From positions 1 through 64,000 of the forward strand of contig NZ_JASPJK010000013.1 in NCBI RefSeq assembly GCF_030232265.1: a stretch of 64,000 nucleotides of DNA, given 5' to 3'. Origin of the DNA: Corynebacterium sp. MSK041. Its GTDB lineage: Bacteria > Actinomycetota > Actinomycetes > Mycobacteriales > Mycobacteriaceae. Shown piece by piece: positions 18,751 through 28,649 of this stretch (position 1 is its first letter; every line of letters starts with the position of its first letter). The translations under genes were made by a program, and so were the position numbers. The notes beneath the pieces were generated by a model, which was given only the letters and a program-made list of their open reading frames with translations, did not search any database and was not told the DNA's origin.

Positions 18751-18843
18751 TTAGAACGGCAACTTGCCGGAGGCAATCGACTGAACAACCCAGACGATGT
18801 AGTTGATAATTTCGGCGCCGATGTCCAATGCACTGCTGAGCAT
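18751..18843 (-). CDS. 30-residue amphipathic peptide gene next to accD3
   Basis: A 31-codon frame begins with ATG at 18843 and has a near-perfect ribosome binding site, GGGAGGA, four bases upstream. The peptide is mostly one hydrophobic or amphipathic helix with two acidic residues (ALDIGAEIINYIVWVVQSIA) and ends SGKLPF. It has no signal peptide. Corynebacterial PorA/PorH porins are also very short, leaderless, helical and mycolate-linked, so a porin-like or membrane role is conceivable, but I see no direct similarity. It lies 83 bases downstream of accD3 on the same strand. Confidence 0.55.
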   Translation of the reverse strand: MLSSALDIGAEIINYIVWVVQSIASGKLPF

Positions 18844-18926
18844 GGGGTCCTCCCAGGGGGTCGAAGTGTATTTCCTCTAACGATTCAAGTATCGCCACTG
18901 AAGCGCAGCTTGTTACAACCGGCTGG

Positions 18927-20471
18927 CTACAGCGGGTGAATGGCGTGCTTCTTCGGCAGATCCCGGTCGTACTTGGTGGATAGCTGACGTAGAGCTCGGC
19001 GCAAGGTCAAGCGGGTCTCTGACGGCTGGATCATCGCATCCAAGTAACCGCGTTCGGTGGCCACGTACGGGGAGGTCATGTTCTCCTCGTAGAAGTCCAT
19101 GAACACCTTCTTCATGTAGGCGCGCTGGTTCTCATCCTCAATGGTGGCCAGCTGCTTACCCTGAATCATCACGGCAGCAGCAGCAGAACCCATGACGGCG
19201 ATCTGCGCGGTCGGCCACGCGAAGTTCAGGTCACCCGTCAGGTTCTTCGAACCCATCACGGCGTAAGCACCGCCGTAGGCCTTGCGGACAATGAGAGCGA
19301 TCTTCGGTACCGTTGCCTCCACCACGGAGAACGCCAGCTTGGCACCACGGTGAATAAGGCCGACCTTCTCCTGGTCCACGCCCGGCAGATAGCCCGGGGT
19401 GTCCACCACGAAGATGAGCGGCAGGTTGTACGCATCACAGATCTGAATGAAGCGCGCGCCCTTGTCCGCGGCGTCCGCATCAATACATCCAGCGAAATGC
19501 ATAGGGTTGTTGGCTACGAAGCCGACCGGGCGGCCGTCGATACGCCCAATGGCGCAGATGAGGTTCGGGGCGTAGTTCTCCTGGATTTCCAGGATCTCCT
19601 CATCATCACCCAGCTGGACCAGCAGGTCCATCATGTCGTAGCCGGCGTTTGTGTCATCCGGCATGAACTCATCCAAAGCAGAATCATCCAGGTCCTCGTC
19701 CGCCGGCGCCCATGCCACCGGCGGCTCATCAAAAGAGCTGGTGGGAAGGTGTGCGAGCAGGTCGCGGACAAAATCAAACGCCTCATCTTCAGACTGCACG
19801 GTGACGGAGACGTTGCCGTTCTGCTCCTGCTGCAGCGCGCCGCCGAGCTCAGCGGAGGAAATATTCTCACCGGTCACCTCACGGATCACGGCTGGGCCGG
19901 TGACATACATCTCCGCCTGGCCTTCAACAGCAACAATGAAGTCCGTGGTCACCGGCGCATACACCGCGCCACCAGCGGATTTACCCAGCATGATGGAGAT
20001 CTGCGGGGAACGGCCAGACAGTGGCAGCTGACGGCGGGCAATCTCCGAGTACATGGCCAGAGAAGTCACCGCGTCCTGAATACGCGCGCCACCGGAATCC
20101 TGAATACCAATGACGGGGCAGCCGATCTTGATGGCCATCTCCATCACATCCACGACCTTGCGGCCAAAGGTCACGCCGACGGAGCCGCCGTACACGGTCT
20201 TATCGTGCGCGTAAATGGCCACCGGGCGGCCATCGATGCGGCCATAACCAGTCACAACACCGTCGGAGTACACAGCATCCGGGTCGCCGGGGGTGCGGGC
20301 GAGGGCGCCGGACTCGACGAAGGACCCTTCGTCCAGAAGCGCATTAATGCGTTGACGCGGCGTGGTTTGCCCAGCATCATCACGCTTCTTCCGCGCGCGC
20401 TCTGAGCCCGGATCCTGCGCGCGCTCTAAACGGTCGCGCAGTTCAGCGAGTTTTTCAGCGGTCGTTGCCAT
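18927..20471 (-). CDS. accD3: Acyl-CoA carboxylase beta subunit AccD3 (mycolate pathway)
   Basis: This is the carboxyltransferase subunit that carboxylates the long acyl-CoA that Pks13 uses as extender in mycolate condensation. The 514-residue protein has the two crotonase-like carboxyltransferase halves, with GGARIQDAVTSLAMYSEI in the first and the VDTPGYLPG and KAYGGAYAVMGSK motifs in the second. ATG 20471 gives the usual family start (MATTAEKLAELRDRL) and overlaps the pks13 stop region by 17 bases. This coupling fits co-production of the extender-making enzyme and the synthase. Confidence 0.93.
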   Translation of the reverse strand: MATTAEKLAELRDRLERAQDPGSERARKKRDDAGQTTPRQRINALLDEGSFVESGALARTPGDPDAVYSDGVVTGYGRIDGRPVAIYAHDKTVYGGSVGVTFGRKVVDVMEMAIKIGCPVIGIQDSGGARIQDAVTSLAMYSEIARRQLPLSGRSPQISIMLGKSAGGAVYAPVTTDFIVAVEGQAEMYVTGPAVIREVTGENISSAELGGALQQEQNGNVSVTVQSEDEAFDFVRDLLAHLPTSSFDEPPVAWAPADEDLDDSALDEFMPDDTNAGYDMMDLLVQLGDDEEILEIQENYAPNLICAIGRIDGRPVGFVANNPMHFAGCIDADAADKGARFIQICDAYNLPLIFVVDTPGYLPGVDQEKVGLIHRGAKLAFSVVEATVPKIALIVRKAYGGAYAVMGSKNLTGDLNFAWPTAQIAVMGSAAAAVMIQGKQLATIEDENQRAYMKKVFMDFYEENMTSPYVATERGYLDAMIQPSETRLTLRRALRQLSTKYDRDLPKKHAIHPL

Positions 20472-23400
20472 TAATCCACTCCTGCATATGCTTGCCGACG
20501 ATCCCCACCGCCGGCTCATCCACAACCGCCAAGTGATCACCCGGCAGCTGCACGATGGTCAAATCTTCCACGATGGCGGCCCAGCCGCCGTCCGGTGCAA
20601 TATCTGCGTAAGCAGGCTCCAGCATAATCGCACCTTCGTGCATACCCTCCGCGCGGAAGAGCAACACCGGCACGTCAACATCAGCCCACTTGGTCAAATC
20701 CACCTTGCCCAAGATCTGGTTGTCCACGAAGCTAGCGCGCTGGTGCTCCAGCACACCGGCGGACAGGCCGTGCGCCGAGGCGTCCGTGGTGGCCAGGAAT
20801 TCACCCAGCATGGTCAGCAGCGCATCCTCACCAGCGGTGTCCAGCAGCTCGTAGGGCACCTCAAAATCGAGGCCGTACGTCTCCTTGGCAAAAGCGGCGT
20901 AGCGCTCCCAGCGTGCGCGGACGTCCTCCGGGGTATTCGGCGTTGGGTTCCGCGGCTGGGTGGTATCCAGCAGTGCGATGAATTTCACCTCCGGGGTGTC
21001 CTCGCCGGCCCCGGAGCTGGCGCGGTTTTGCAGCTGGTGCGCCACCTCATAGGCCAGGGCACCACCGAAGGACCAGCCAGCCAGCACGATCGGCTGGCCT
21101 GCGGCGAGTTCCACGATGTCCTCGATGTAGGCCGCGGCACGCTCCTCGAGGCTGCCTTCGAGACGCTCCAGGCCGTACACCGGAACGTTGTCCGCCAGGC
21201 GACGCGTCAGCGGTTCGTACACCACGGTCGAACCACCAGCCGGGTGGAAAAGGAACACCGACGGCGTGGTCTCATCCGTGCGTGCGCGCAGCACGCGGAC
21301 GTTGCCCTCCACAGCGGTTTCCAGCCCTTCACGCACCACGTTGGCCAGCGGCTCCAAGGTGTCTGCGTCCAGCACCTGCTGCGCGGTCACCTCGATGCCG
21401 GAGCGCTCCGTCAGGTGCGCGGCGATCTCACCGGCCACGTTCTCATCGATCTTTGGCAGCGGCGAGGTCACACCAGCAGCGGCCGCACCGGCGTACTTCG
21501 CCCACGCACCAAAGACCATGCGCTCAGAGGCATCGCGCGGGGCGACACCCACGCCGGTAGCGGGCTGGTCAGCCCCTGGCTGCTCTACCTCTGTTTCTAC
21601 TGGCTGAGCCTGCGCAGCGGGCTCAACCAGGCCAGCCCCCGTTTCCCGTGGCAGGTCGGTCTTTGACCGGCCTGCCACGGCGTCTTCAACCATGTGGATG
21701 ACGTCGGCCACGGAGGCGTCGCGAAGCGCCTGGAGCTGCAGCGGCGGGATCTGGAAGTCGTTTTCCACACGGTTCTTGATGCGCATGCCCATGAGGGAAT
21801 CCAGGCCCAGGTCAATGAGTGGCAGTTCCACCGGCAGGTCATCCACGTCATAGCCCATGGACTCAGACACGATGGCGCGGAGGCGTTCTTCCACGGTTTC
21901 CTTGGCGGGATCCCACACGACGGACTCCACATCCACGGCACCGGGAACACCGGACTCGCGGGCGGCTTCGGCCAGCTCACGTGCGGCGGCCACTTCCGGG
22001 GGCTGGGGGTTGTCCGTCACGCCGGGGAGGGGAGTATTGGCCAGATCCAAAGTCGTGGCAAAGCCTTCTGCGATGAGTGCTTCCCCACTGTGCACCGTGA
22101 CGGTGAGACCACCGAGACCACGGCGAACCAAGGTGGTGAGCTCGCCCGAGGCGGGCAGGGAGGCGCGCTCCTCCGCAGCGATGACCCGCGCATTCGGGTC
22201 CGTCTCACCGGCGGCAAGCTCCACGAGCTGCATGACCGAGTAAATCTGATCGGCCTGCGTGGCGTAGGCCAGGGTCCCGTCAGGAAGCGAGACGCGCGCA
22301 CCCAGCGGGCCGGAACCCGACGCGGAGGGGCGAGCATCCGTCCACAGATCATTGCGCTTGAACTGCGTATGCGGCAGATCCGCGCGCGCACCAGCACCAG
22401 CAATCGCGGCGAGATCCACCGGCATGCCCTGGACATACAGCTTGGCGGCGAGGTCCAGCAGCGTGGCCACCTCGTTCTCCTTGCGCTTCAAGGAGAACAG
22501 CAGCTGCGCATCCGGCTTGCCCACGGAGAATGCCGTGTTCATCATGCCCATGATCGCAACCGGGTTCGGGGAAATCTCCACCAACGTGGTGTGATCAGCA
22601 GCAAAAGCCGCCTCCGTGGCATCCTGGAACATCACCGGTTGGCGCGTCATGCGGATCCAGTAGTCCACGTCATGCACGGTCTCACCCGGGCGGTGCGTGC
22701 CGTCGACGGAACCAAAATGCGTGATGCGCAGCGGCTTCGGCTCAATGCCCGCGATCTCGCCGGCCAGCTCACCCAGGATCGGATCAAGCATACTCGTGTG
22801 GCCAGCACCGCGAACCTGCAGCTTGCGCGCGAATTTCTCTTCCGCTTCCAGCGCCGCCACCAGGTAATCCACGGCCTTGCCGGGCCCACCCACGGTGGTC
22901 ATGCCCGGACCCGCGTATACCGCGGGCTCAACGCCGACAGCTTCGGGATGCTTGTCGACGAACTCCGTCAACTGCTCCCTGCTCAACTCCACCACGGCCA
23001 TGGCACCTTCTGCATCGGTGCCAGCCACCTGCTTCTCCCCCTCACCCATGAGGCGGGCGCGAGCGCAGGCGATGGTGAGTGCGTCCTCGGCGGACAGGCC
23101 ACCGGCGGCATATGCCGCGGCCATCTCGCCCATGGACATGCCCATCGTGGCAGCCGGGGTGATGCCGTAGCTAGCCAGAAGATCTGTCACTGCGATTTGA
23201 ATGGCGGTGATGGTGACTTGGCCGGTTTCGGTGTCATACGTCTGCTCATCATCAAGAATGAGGTCCATCATGGACCAACCGGATTCAAAGGCAACGACCT
23301 TGTCCAGCTCCTGGATGCGCTCGCGGAACAGCGGGGAGACCTCTACTAGGCGTTTGGCCATCTTGCGGTGCTGCGAACCAAAACCGGAGTAGACGAACAC

Positions 23401-25308
23401 CGGGCCAGCGGCCGCCGGGCTATCAGCGGAGTACACGCCCTGCGTGTTCTTACCCTGGGCGACGTAGCCCATGCGCTTGGTGGCTTCTTCCAGGGTGGAT
23501 GCGGTGACCACGGCGCGTGAACGGCCATGGTTGCGGCCAGCCAGCGTGCGGGCCACTGCGCGCAGATCCGTCTTCGCGCCGGTTTTCTCCAGCGCCTCTT
23601 CCACCACGCCCGCCATATCCCGGCGACGCGAGGGCAACAGGCCAGACACCGGCAGCAGAACAAGGTCCGGGTTCTCCGGATCAATCAGTGCAGATGGCGT
23701 GTCAGCCTCGACCTTGTAGTCCGACGCATCAAAGTCGCTGAGCACTACGTGTGCATTCGTGCCACCGAAGCCGAAACCGGACACACCAGCGGTGCGGCGG
23801 CCGGAGTACTGCGGCCACTCGCGGGGATCTTCCACGATCTCAATAGACTGCGCATCAAAGTCCACATACCTGTTCGGCGCGGTGAAATTAGCAGTCGGCG
23901 GAACCGTGTCGTGCTTGAGCGCATCGATGACCTTGATCATGGCCACAACACCAGCGGCGGATTCAGCGTGGCCGATGGTGGACTTCGCCGACCCCAGCAG
24001 CAGTGGCTCCGAATCCGGGCGGCCAGCGCCGGAACCCAAGACCTCACCCAGGGCGGTGGCCTCAATCGGATCACCTAGGGCGGTTCCCGTGCCGTGGGCC
24101 TCCACCAGGTCCACCGTTGCCGGATCCACACCAGCATCCGCGTACGCGCGACGCAGCACATCCACCTGTGCTTCCGGGTTCGGGGCGGTCAGACCATTGG
24201 AGTGGCCATCCGAGTTCGTGGCCGAACCCTTGATCACGGCCAGCACGTCATCCCCATCCGCAATCGCGTCCTCAACGCGCTTGAGCACGATGAAGCCGGC
24301 GGCCTCCGCACGCACAAAACCATCCGCATCATCCGAAAACGCGCTGATTTTGCCAGTCGGGCTAATCACGCCCAGCTCGGAGAAAGCAGTGGAGATAAAC
24401 GGCGAGGCCATGATGTTCACGCCACCGGCCAAGGCGACATCCGTTTCCCCATCGCGCAGTGCGCGCACGGCATGATGCACTGCAACCAGGGAAGAGGAGC
24501 ACGCGGTGTCCACGTTCATGCTTGGGCCGCGGAAGTCGAAGGCGTAGGAAATACGGTTCGGAATGATGGAGCTCGCTGTACCCGTCAGTGCATACGGGTG
24601 CGCCGACGCCGGGTCGGAGGTGATCAACATGCCGTAATCATTCGAGGAGGAGCCTACGAAGACACCGACGGATTCCCCGCACAGATCACTGGCCGGCAGG
24701 TTGGCATCTTCGAGTGCCTCCCACGCCAGTTCCAACATGATGCGCTGCTGCGGGTCCATATTGGTGGCTTCCAATGGGGACAGACCAAAGAACTCATTAT
24801 CAAAGGTGCGGATGTCATCCAGGTAGCCACCCTGGACGTTCTGCTCCTCCATCTTCTTGGCCATCACCGGGTCACCGAGGTACTCGGACCAGCGGCCTTC
24901 CGGCACATCACCCGTGACGCACTGGCCGGTGACAAACAGGTCCCACAGTTCATCCGGGTTGGCTGCCTTGGGGAAGCGGCCAGCGCGACCCACCACAGCA
25001 ATGTCCCCAGAGCTATCCGTGGCGCGGCGAGTGCTCACCGGCTTGGCCTCACCGGACAGGCCGGTACCCGCCAGCAAACCATGCGCGAGCGCCTCCACCG
25101 TGGGGAACTGGTACGCCACCGTGGGGTCCAGTTTGATATCCAGCAGGTTCTCCAGTTCACCGGACAAGACGATGACATCGCGGGAGGACAGCCCCAGGTT
25201 CTCCAAAGGTGCAGCTGGGTCTACCTCATCAACACTGGTTCCAGTGGCATCTGAAATCCACTGCCGCAACCAGGTGATCAGTTCTGCCTCGGTCATCGTC
25301 TGTGCCAC
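20455..25308 (-). CDS. pks13: Polyketide synthase Pks13, mycolic acid condensing enzyme
   Basis: Condenses the meromycoloyl-AMP product of FadD32 with the carboxyacyl-CoA extender and transfers the product to trehalose. The 1617-residue protein has the full Pks13 order: N-terminal ACP (Ser near 40), ketosynthase with active Cys270 (VDTACSSSL), acyltransferase with GMSMGEMAAAY near 725, second ACP with LGLDSLMGM (Ser1171), and thioesterase with GWSFGG (Ser1413) and a late His in DHLAVVDEP. No ketoreductase, as expected. It lies between fadD32 and accD3. Confidence 0.96.
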   Translation of the reverse strand: MAQTMTEAELITWLRQWISDATGTSVDEVDPAAPLENLGLSSRDVIVLSGELENLLDIKLDPTVAYQFPTVEALAHGLLAGTGLSGEAKPVSTRRATDSSGDIAVVGRAGRFPKAANPDELWDLFVTGQCVTGDVPEGRWSEYLGDPVMAKKMEEQNVQGGYLDDIRTFDNEFFGLSPLEATNMDPQQRIMLELAWEALEDANLPASDLCGESVGVFVGSSSNDYGMLITSDPASAHPYALTGTASSIIPNRISYAFDFRGPSMNVDTACSSSLVAVHHAVRALRDGETDVALAGGVNIMASPFISTAFSELGVISPTGKISAFSDDADGFVRAEAAGFIVLKRVEDAIADGDDVLAVIKGSATNSDGHSNGLTAPNPEAQVDVLRRAYADAGVDPATVDLVEAHGTGTALGDPIEATALGEVLGSGAGRPDSEPLLLGSAKSTIGHAESAAGVVAMIKVIDALKHDTVPPTANFTAPNRYVDFDAQSIEIVEDPREWPQYSGRRTAGVSGFGFGGTNAHVVLSDFDASDYKVEADTPSALIDPENPDLVLLPVSGLLPSRRRDMAGVVEEALEKTGAKTDLRAVARTLAGRNHGRSRAVVTASTLEEATKRMGYVAQGKNTQGVYSADSPAAAGPVFVYSGFGSQHRKMAKRLVEVSPLFRERIQELDKVVAFESGWSMMDLILDDEQTYDTETGQVTITAIQIAVTDLLASYGITPAATMGMSMGEMAAAYAAGGLSAEDALTIACARARLMGEGEKQVAGTDAEGAMAVVELSREQLTEFVDKHPEAVGVEPAVYAGPGMTTVGGPGKAVDYLVAALEAEEKFARKLQVRGAGHTSMLDPILGELAGEIAGIEPKPLRITHFGSVDGTHRPGETVHDVDYWIRMTRQPVMFQDATEAAFAADHTTLVEISPNPVAIMGMMNTAFSVGKPDAQLLFSLKRKENEVATLLDLAAKLYVQGMPVDLAAIAGAGARADLPHTQFKRNDLWTDARPSASGSGPLGARVSLPDGTLAYATQADQIYSVMQLVELAAGETDPNARVIAAEERASLPASGELTTLVRRGLGGLTVTVHSGEALIAEGFATTLDLANTPLPGVTDNPQPPEVAAARELAEAARESGVPGAVDVESVVWDPAKETVEERLRAIVSESMGYDVDDLPVELPLIDLGLDSLMGMRIKNRVENDFQIPPLQLQALRDASVADVIHMVEDAVAGRSKTDLPRETGAGLVEPAAQAQPVETEVEQPGADQPATGVGVAPRDASERMVFGAWAKYAGAAAAGVTSPLPKIDENVAGEIAAHLTERSGIEVTAQQVLDADTLEPLANVVREGLETAVEGNVRVLRARTDETTPSVFLFHPAGGSTVVYEPLTRRLADNVPVYGLERLEGSLEERAAAYIEDIVELAAGQPIVLAGWSFGGALAYEVAHQLQNRASSGAGEDTPEVKFIALLDTTQPRNPTPNTPEDVRARWERYAAFAKETYGLDFEVPYELLDTAGEDALLTMLGEFLATTDASAHGLSAGVLEHQRASFVDNQILGKVDLTKWADVDVPVLLFRAEGMHEGAIMLEPAYADIAPDGGWAAIVEDLTIVQLPGDHLAVVDEPAVGIVGKHMQEWINGNDR

Positions 25309-25378
25309 AGGTCCTTCCTAGTGAATACCGTTAAAAAAATTGAACAGGGCAATCCAGTTATGTATCGGACGGTCAAGG

Positions 25379-27205
25379 TTAACCGTTAGCCAAATACTTC
25401 TTTCGATTAACCTGTCGGGCAATCTTGCCGGAGGAGGATCGCGCGATCTCATTCGGGGCGTAGAAGCGCACTTCTTCCGGGCTGATGCCGTGTTTGCTGC
25501 TCACCGCACCGCGGATCGCGTCCTCGGCGAGTGCATCGGCAGTCGGGTCAGCGCCTTCAACGCGTTCAACCAGCAGCACCAGCTTCTCCACATCCTCACC
25601 CGGGACAGCGAATGCTGCCACCGAATCAGGGCGCACATGATCGCTGGCCTCCATGACGGTGGCTTCAATGTCCTGCGGGTAGTGGTTACGGCCGGCAATG
25701 ACAATGAGATCCTTCACGCGGCCAGTGATGTACAGGTGTCCCTCATAGAGTGACACCAGGTCACCGGTAGCCAGCCACCCATCATTCGGCGTGTCTTCCG
25801 GCACGGTGGAACCTTCAGCCAGGCGCTGACCAAGAGTGTTGCGGAAAGTCTGCAGTGTCTCGTCCTCGCGGCCTTCATACCCCACCGCCACGTTGTCGCC
25901 GTGGATCCACAGCTCACCGATGGTTCCTTCCGGCACCTCATTGCTTGTCGAGGGATCCACCACCGCCACCGCCATATCCGGCACCGGCTGCCCATTGGAA
26001 GCGAACGCGATACCGGACGCATCACCCGCGGAGACTTCCACGATCTTGCCTTCGCCGACCTGCTCGCGGTCAAAGTACTTGAACAGCGGGCGCTCCTCGG
26101 TCTGCGGGGTGGACACGATGAGGGTGGCTTCTGCCAGACCATAGGACGGGCGCAGCGCCAGCGGGTCCAGCTTGGATGGGGCAAATGCCTCCACGAAGCT
26201 TTCCACGGCAGCGCGCGTGACCGGCTCGGAGCCGACGATAATGCCGTCTACCTGGCTGAAGTCATAGTCTTCGGCGTTCTCCGGCGTGGCGTATCGTGCC
26301 GCCAGATCCAGCGCGAAGTTCGGCACAACGGTGTAGGTGAACTGGTCTTCATCGCCTTCACGGAAAGTCATCTGGTCCATCCAGCGCTTCGGCTGCTGGA
26401 TGAAGTCACGCGGGCTCATCAGCTCGAACTCGATACCCATGATGGTCACGAACACGGTGAGGATGATGCCCATATCGTGGTGCAGTGGCAGCCACGTGGA
26501 CAGACGCAGCGGCATTTTCAGTTCCGCTGCATCATAAATCTGCAGAACGTTGGTCAGGATCGACCGGTTGGTCAGCACAACACCCGCCGGCAAACGCGTA
26601 GAGCCGGAGGTGTACTGCAGGAACGCCACCTGGTTCACCGGGTCAATGTCTTCCCGCTCCTCCGGCGGCGTCCACGCGTCCGCGAGGGAATCCGGCAGGG
26701 AATCAACCACGAGAATGCGCGGGCGCTCCGGCTTAGGCACCTCCGCGAAGAACTCGCGGACAGCCTTGGCACCCACGTTGTTGGTCAGGACCGTCTTCGC
26801 ACCACAGTCAGCCATGACGGAACGCAGCTGCTCATCGTGGCCCGGCTCATTCGGGTCATACAGTGGCACCGGCACCTGATCGGCGTACACGGCACCCATG
26901 AAGGCAAAGATGTACTCCGGGGAATTCGCCGCCAAGATGGCCACACGGTCCCCCGGCGCGCCGGTCTGCTGCAGGCGGGCTGCCACAGCCTTGATGCGGG
27001 TGATTACCTCTTCACGGGTGAAGTCCACCGGGGTGCCTTCACGCGATTCGGAGAAATCCCAGTAGCGCATCTGGTGCAGGTCGCCCGTACCCATCTCCGC
27101 ACTGCCCTGGTAGAGCATTTCGCACAGCTGGTAGAGCGAGAGCTCCGGCGGCAGGTCAATCTTGTCGTCGTCATAGAACTGGTAGAGCAGTTGCTCGAGA
27201 TCCAT
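25379..27205 (-). CDS. fadD32: Long-chain fatty acyl-AMP ligase FadD32
   Basis: Activates the meromycolate chain as acyl-adenylate and loads it on the N-terminal ACP of Pks13. The 608-residue protein belongs to the FAAL group: AMP-binding motif YTSGSTRLPAGVVLTNRS near residue 200, then YGLAEATLIVS, and the C-terminal motifs GELWIHG and GWLATGDLVSLYEGHLYITGR. It is 70 bases upstream of pks13 on the same strand. Confidence 0.94.
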   Translation of the reverse strand: MDLEQLLYQFYDDDKIDLPPELSLYQLCEMLYQGSAEMGTGDLHQMRYWDFSESREGTPVDFTREEVITRIKAVAARLQQTGAPGDRVAILAANSPEYIFAFMGAVYADQVPVPLYDPNEPGHDEQLRSVMADCGAKTVLTNNVGAKAVREFFAEVPKPERPRILVVDSLPDSLADAWTPPEEREDIDPVNQVAFLQYTSGSTRLPAGVVLTNRSILTNVLQIYDAAELKMPLRLSTWLPLHHDMGIILTVFVTIMGIEFELMSPRDFIQQPKRWMDQMTFREGDEDQFTYTVVPNFALDLAARYATPENAEDYDFSQVDGIIVGSEPVTRAAVESFVEAFAPSKLDPLALRPSYGLAEATLIVSTPQTEERPLFKYFDREQVGEGKIVEVSAGDASGIAFASNGQPVPDMAVAVVDPSTSNEVPEGTIGELWIHGDNVAVGYEGREDETLQTFRNTLGQRLAEGSTVPEDTPNDGWLATGDLVSLYEGHLYITGRVKDLIVIAGRNHYPQDIEATVMEASDHVRPDSVAAFAVPGEDVEKLVLLVERVEGADPTADALAEDAIRGAVSSKHGISPEEVRFYAPNEIARSSSGKIARQVNRKKYLANG

Positions 27206-27230
27206 ACTTCTTCCGCTCCTTTTGTTGTGG

Positions 27231-28151
27231 CTAACTAACTTCAGCGATGCGCTGTCGAATCCACTCTACGGTCCATGCGTTCGCTGTGGTGCCAGGAATC
27301 ACGTTTGGGTTGGATGCGTACATGGCGTGCACACCATTCGCGTTCACCAAATCTTGTGCTCGACCCAGCGCATCCACCACGTTTGGCGGTGCATCGCAGA
27401 TGCTGTCATCCGGGGCACAAATCTCAATGGCTCGATCATTCAGGACACCGAAGCCACCTTCACGCACACCCCGCATGGTGGCGCCAGGCACAACTGCCTG
27501 CACAATGCGGTTCAAGGGGTGCAGGGCGATCTCCGCACCCACACCGCCGAGTTCCACACCGGGGTTGATGCCCACCGCGTTCTCGCGGCGTCCATCCGCG
27601 ATCATCACCACACCGGCGATGCGCTCCGGACTGACCACACCGACATCACGTCCGATCTCATTGGCAATATCACCAACAATGACCGCTCCCTGGGAGAACC
27701 CAGCCAAGATGAATTGAGTTGAAGCGCACGTGTCCGCCACGAACTTCAGTTCAGCCTTGAGTCTCTCCGTGCCCTCATTACGCGAATCGTCATAGCTCAT
27801 CTCACCGCGGGACTGCACAGACTTGAACTGTGCCGTGTACGGCAACGTCCACACACGCACATCATTGATGTCGTACTGTTCCTGCAGTGGCTGCGTAATG
27901 GAAAGCATGAAGCTCAGCGGGTTTGCCTGCGGATTAAACGGATCATCATCCTTGGATGACTCCCACGTGCCCGGCGCGGAGATAACCTCCACCGCCGGGC
28001 ACCATGCGGGCTCATCAGGCTCCCCTGGGCCTGGTGGCAGGACCTCATCAATCGGACCACCGTCTGGCCCGAGCCACTTCACCGCACCGAAGGCGATGAC
28101 ACCCACAACAAACAGGGCAGTAACAAGAGTAAGGACTTTGCGGGTGCGCAC
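27231..28151 (-). CDS. Cutinase-like serine esterase (Rv3802c-type)
   Basis: The 306-residue exported alpha/beta hydrolase has one N-terminal hydrophobic anchor. The nucleophile elbow is GFSQGA; a late Asp (CAPDDSICD) and His (NGVHAMY) complete the likely triad. The conserved homologue at this place in mycobacteria (Rv3802c) has phospholipase and thioesterase activity and is linked to mycolate layer homeostasis. It is 25 bases upstream of fadD32 and in the same operon. Confidence 0.85.
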   Translation of the reverse strand: MRTRKVLTLVTALFVVGVIAFGAVKWLGPDGGPIDEVLPPGPGEPDEPAWCPAVEVISAPGTWESSKDDDPFNPQANPLSFMLSITQPLQEQYDINDVRVWTLPYTAQFKSVQSRGEMSYDDSRNEGTERLKAELKFVADTCASTQFILAGFSQGAVIVGDIANEIGRDVGVVSPERIAGVVMIADGRRENAVGINPGVELGGVGAEIALHPLNRIVQAVVPGATMRGVREGGFGVLNDRAIEICAPDDSICDAPPNVVDALGRAQDLVNANGVHAMYASNPNVIPGTTANAWTVEWIRQRIAEVS

Positions 28152-28166
28152 GTGCGCGCCTCCTAA

Positions 28167-28634
28167 CTAGCAGAGGTTGGCGTGCGCGGCGTCGTCGATA
28201 AGCTTGATCAGCTGCTCATGGTCCAGTTCAGTGCGCTGCTGCTCAATGAGCTGACCAGCCACCGCGTCACGAGTGATAGTTTCACCACCGCACAACGTAC
28301 CGGCGGTAGCTAAAAGTTGATCTTCGTTCCCTTCAATTTTCACTCCACCTTCCCGTAGAGCTTCCAGGTAAGCCTCCTGCTCTGGAGGACGCTTCGCGGT
28401 GTTCTCCGGGAAATCAGAGACCTCGCTCGCAGCACCTTCATTCTCCAGAGCATCATCCTCCGGGCGCTTCTCGCTCGGCTTCGTGCTCGTGGTGGTGGAC
28501 GCGGTACTCGTCGCAGAACTCGTCACCGCACTCGGGGTTGCGGTCACATCAGAACTATCGACGGTCGTCCCACCACACGCAGCCAACGTCAAACCAGCCA
28601 CGGCGAGGGACAGTGCTACTGCGATATTACGCAT
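28167..28634 (-). CDS. Secreted lipoprotein, DUF732-like
   Basis: The 155-residue lipoprotein has lipobox LAAC (Cys20), a Ser/Thr/Glu-rich linker and a small C-terminal helical domain with two cysteines (TLCGGETITRDAV ... AAHANLC), as in DUF732 proteins of mycolata. The role is unknown. It is placed between the mycolyltransferase and cutinase-like genes with gaps of about 15 bases, so it is probably co-expressed and part of the mycomembrane machinery. Confidence 0.75.
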   Translation of the reverse strand: MRNIAVALSLAVAGLTLAACGGTTVDSSDVTATPSAVTSSATSTASTTTSTKPSEKRPEDDALENEGAASEVSDFPENTAKRPPEQEAYLEALREGGVKIEGNEDQLLATAGTLCGGETITRDAVAGQLIEQQRTELDHEQLIKLIDDAAHANLC

Positions 28635-28649
28635 AAGAGGTGTGACTCC

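Noticed and set aside
21694-23349. 551-codon open frame antisense to pks13
   Set aside because: Same effect; Pks13 domains are intact on the other strand.
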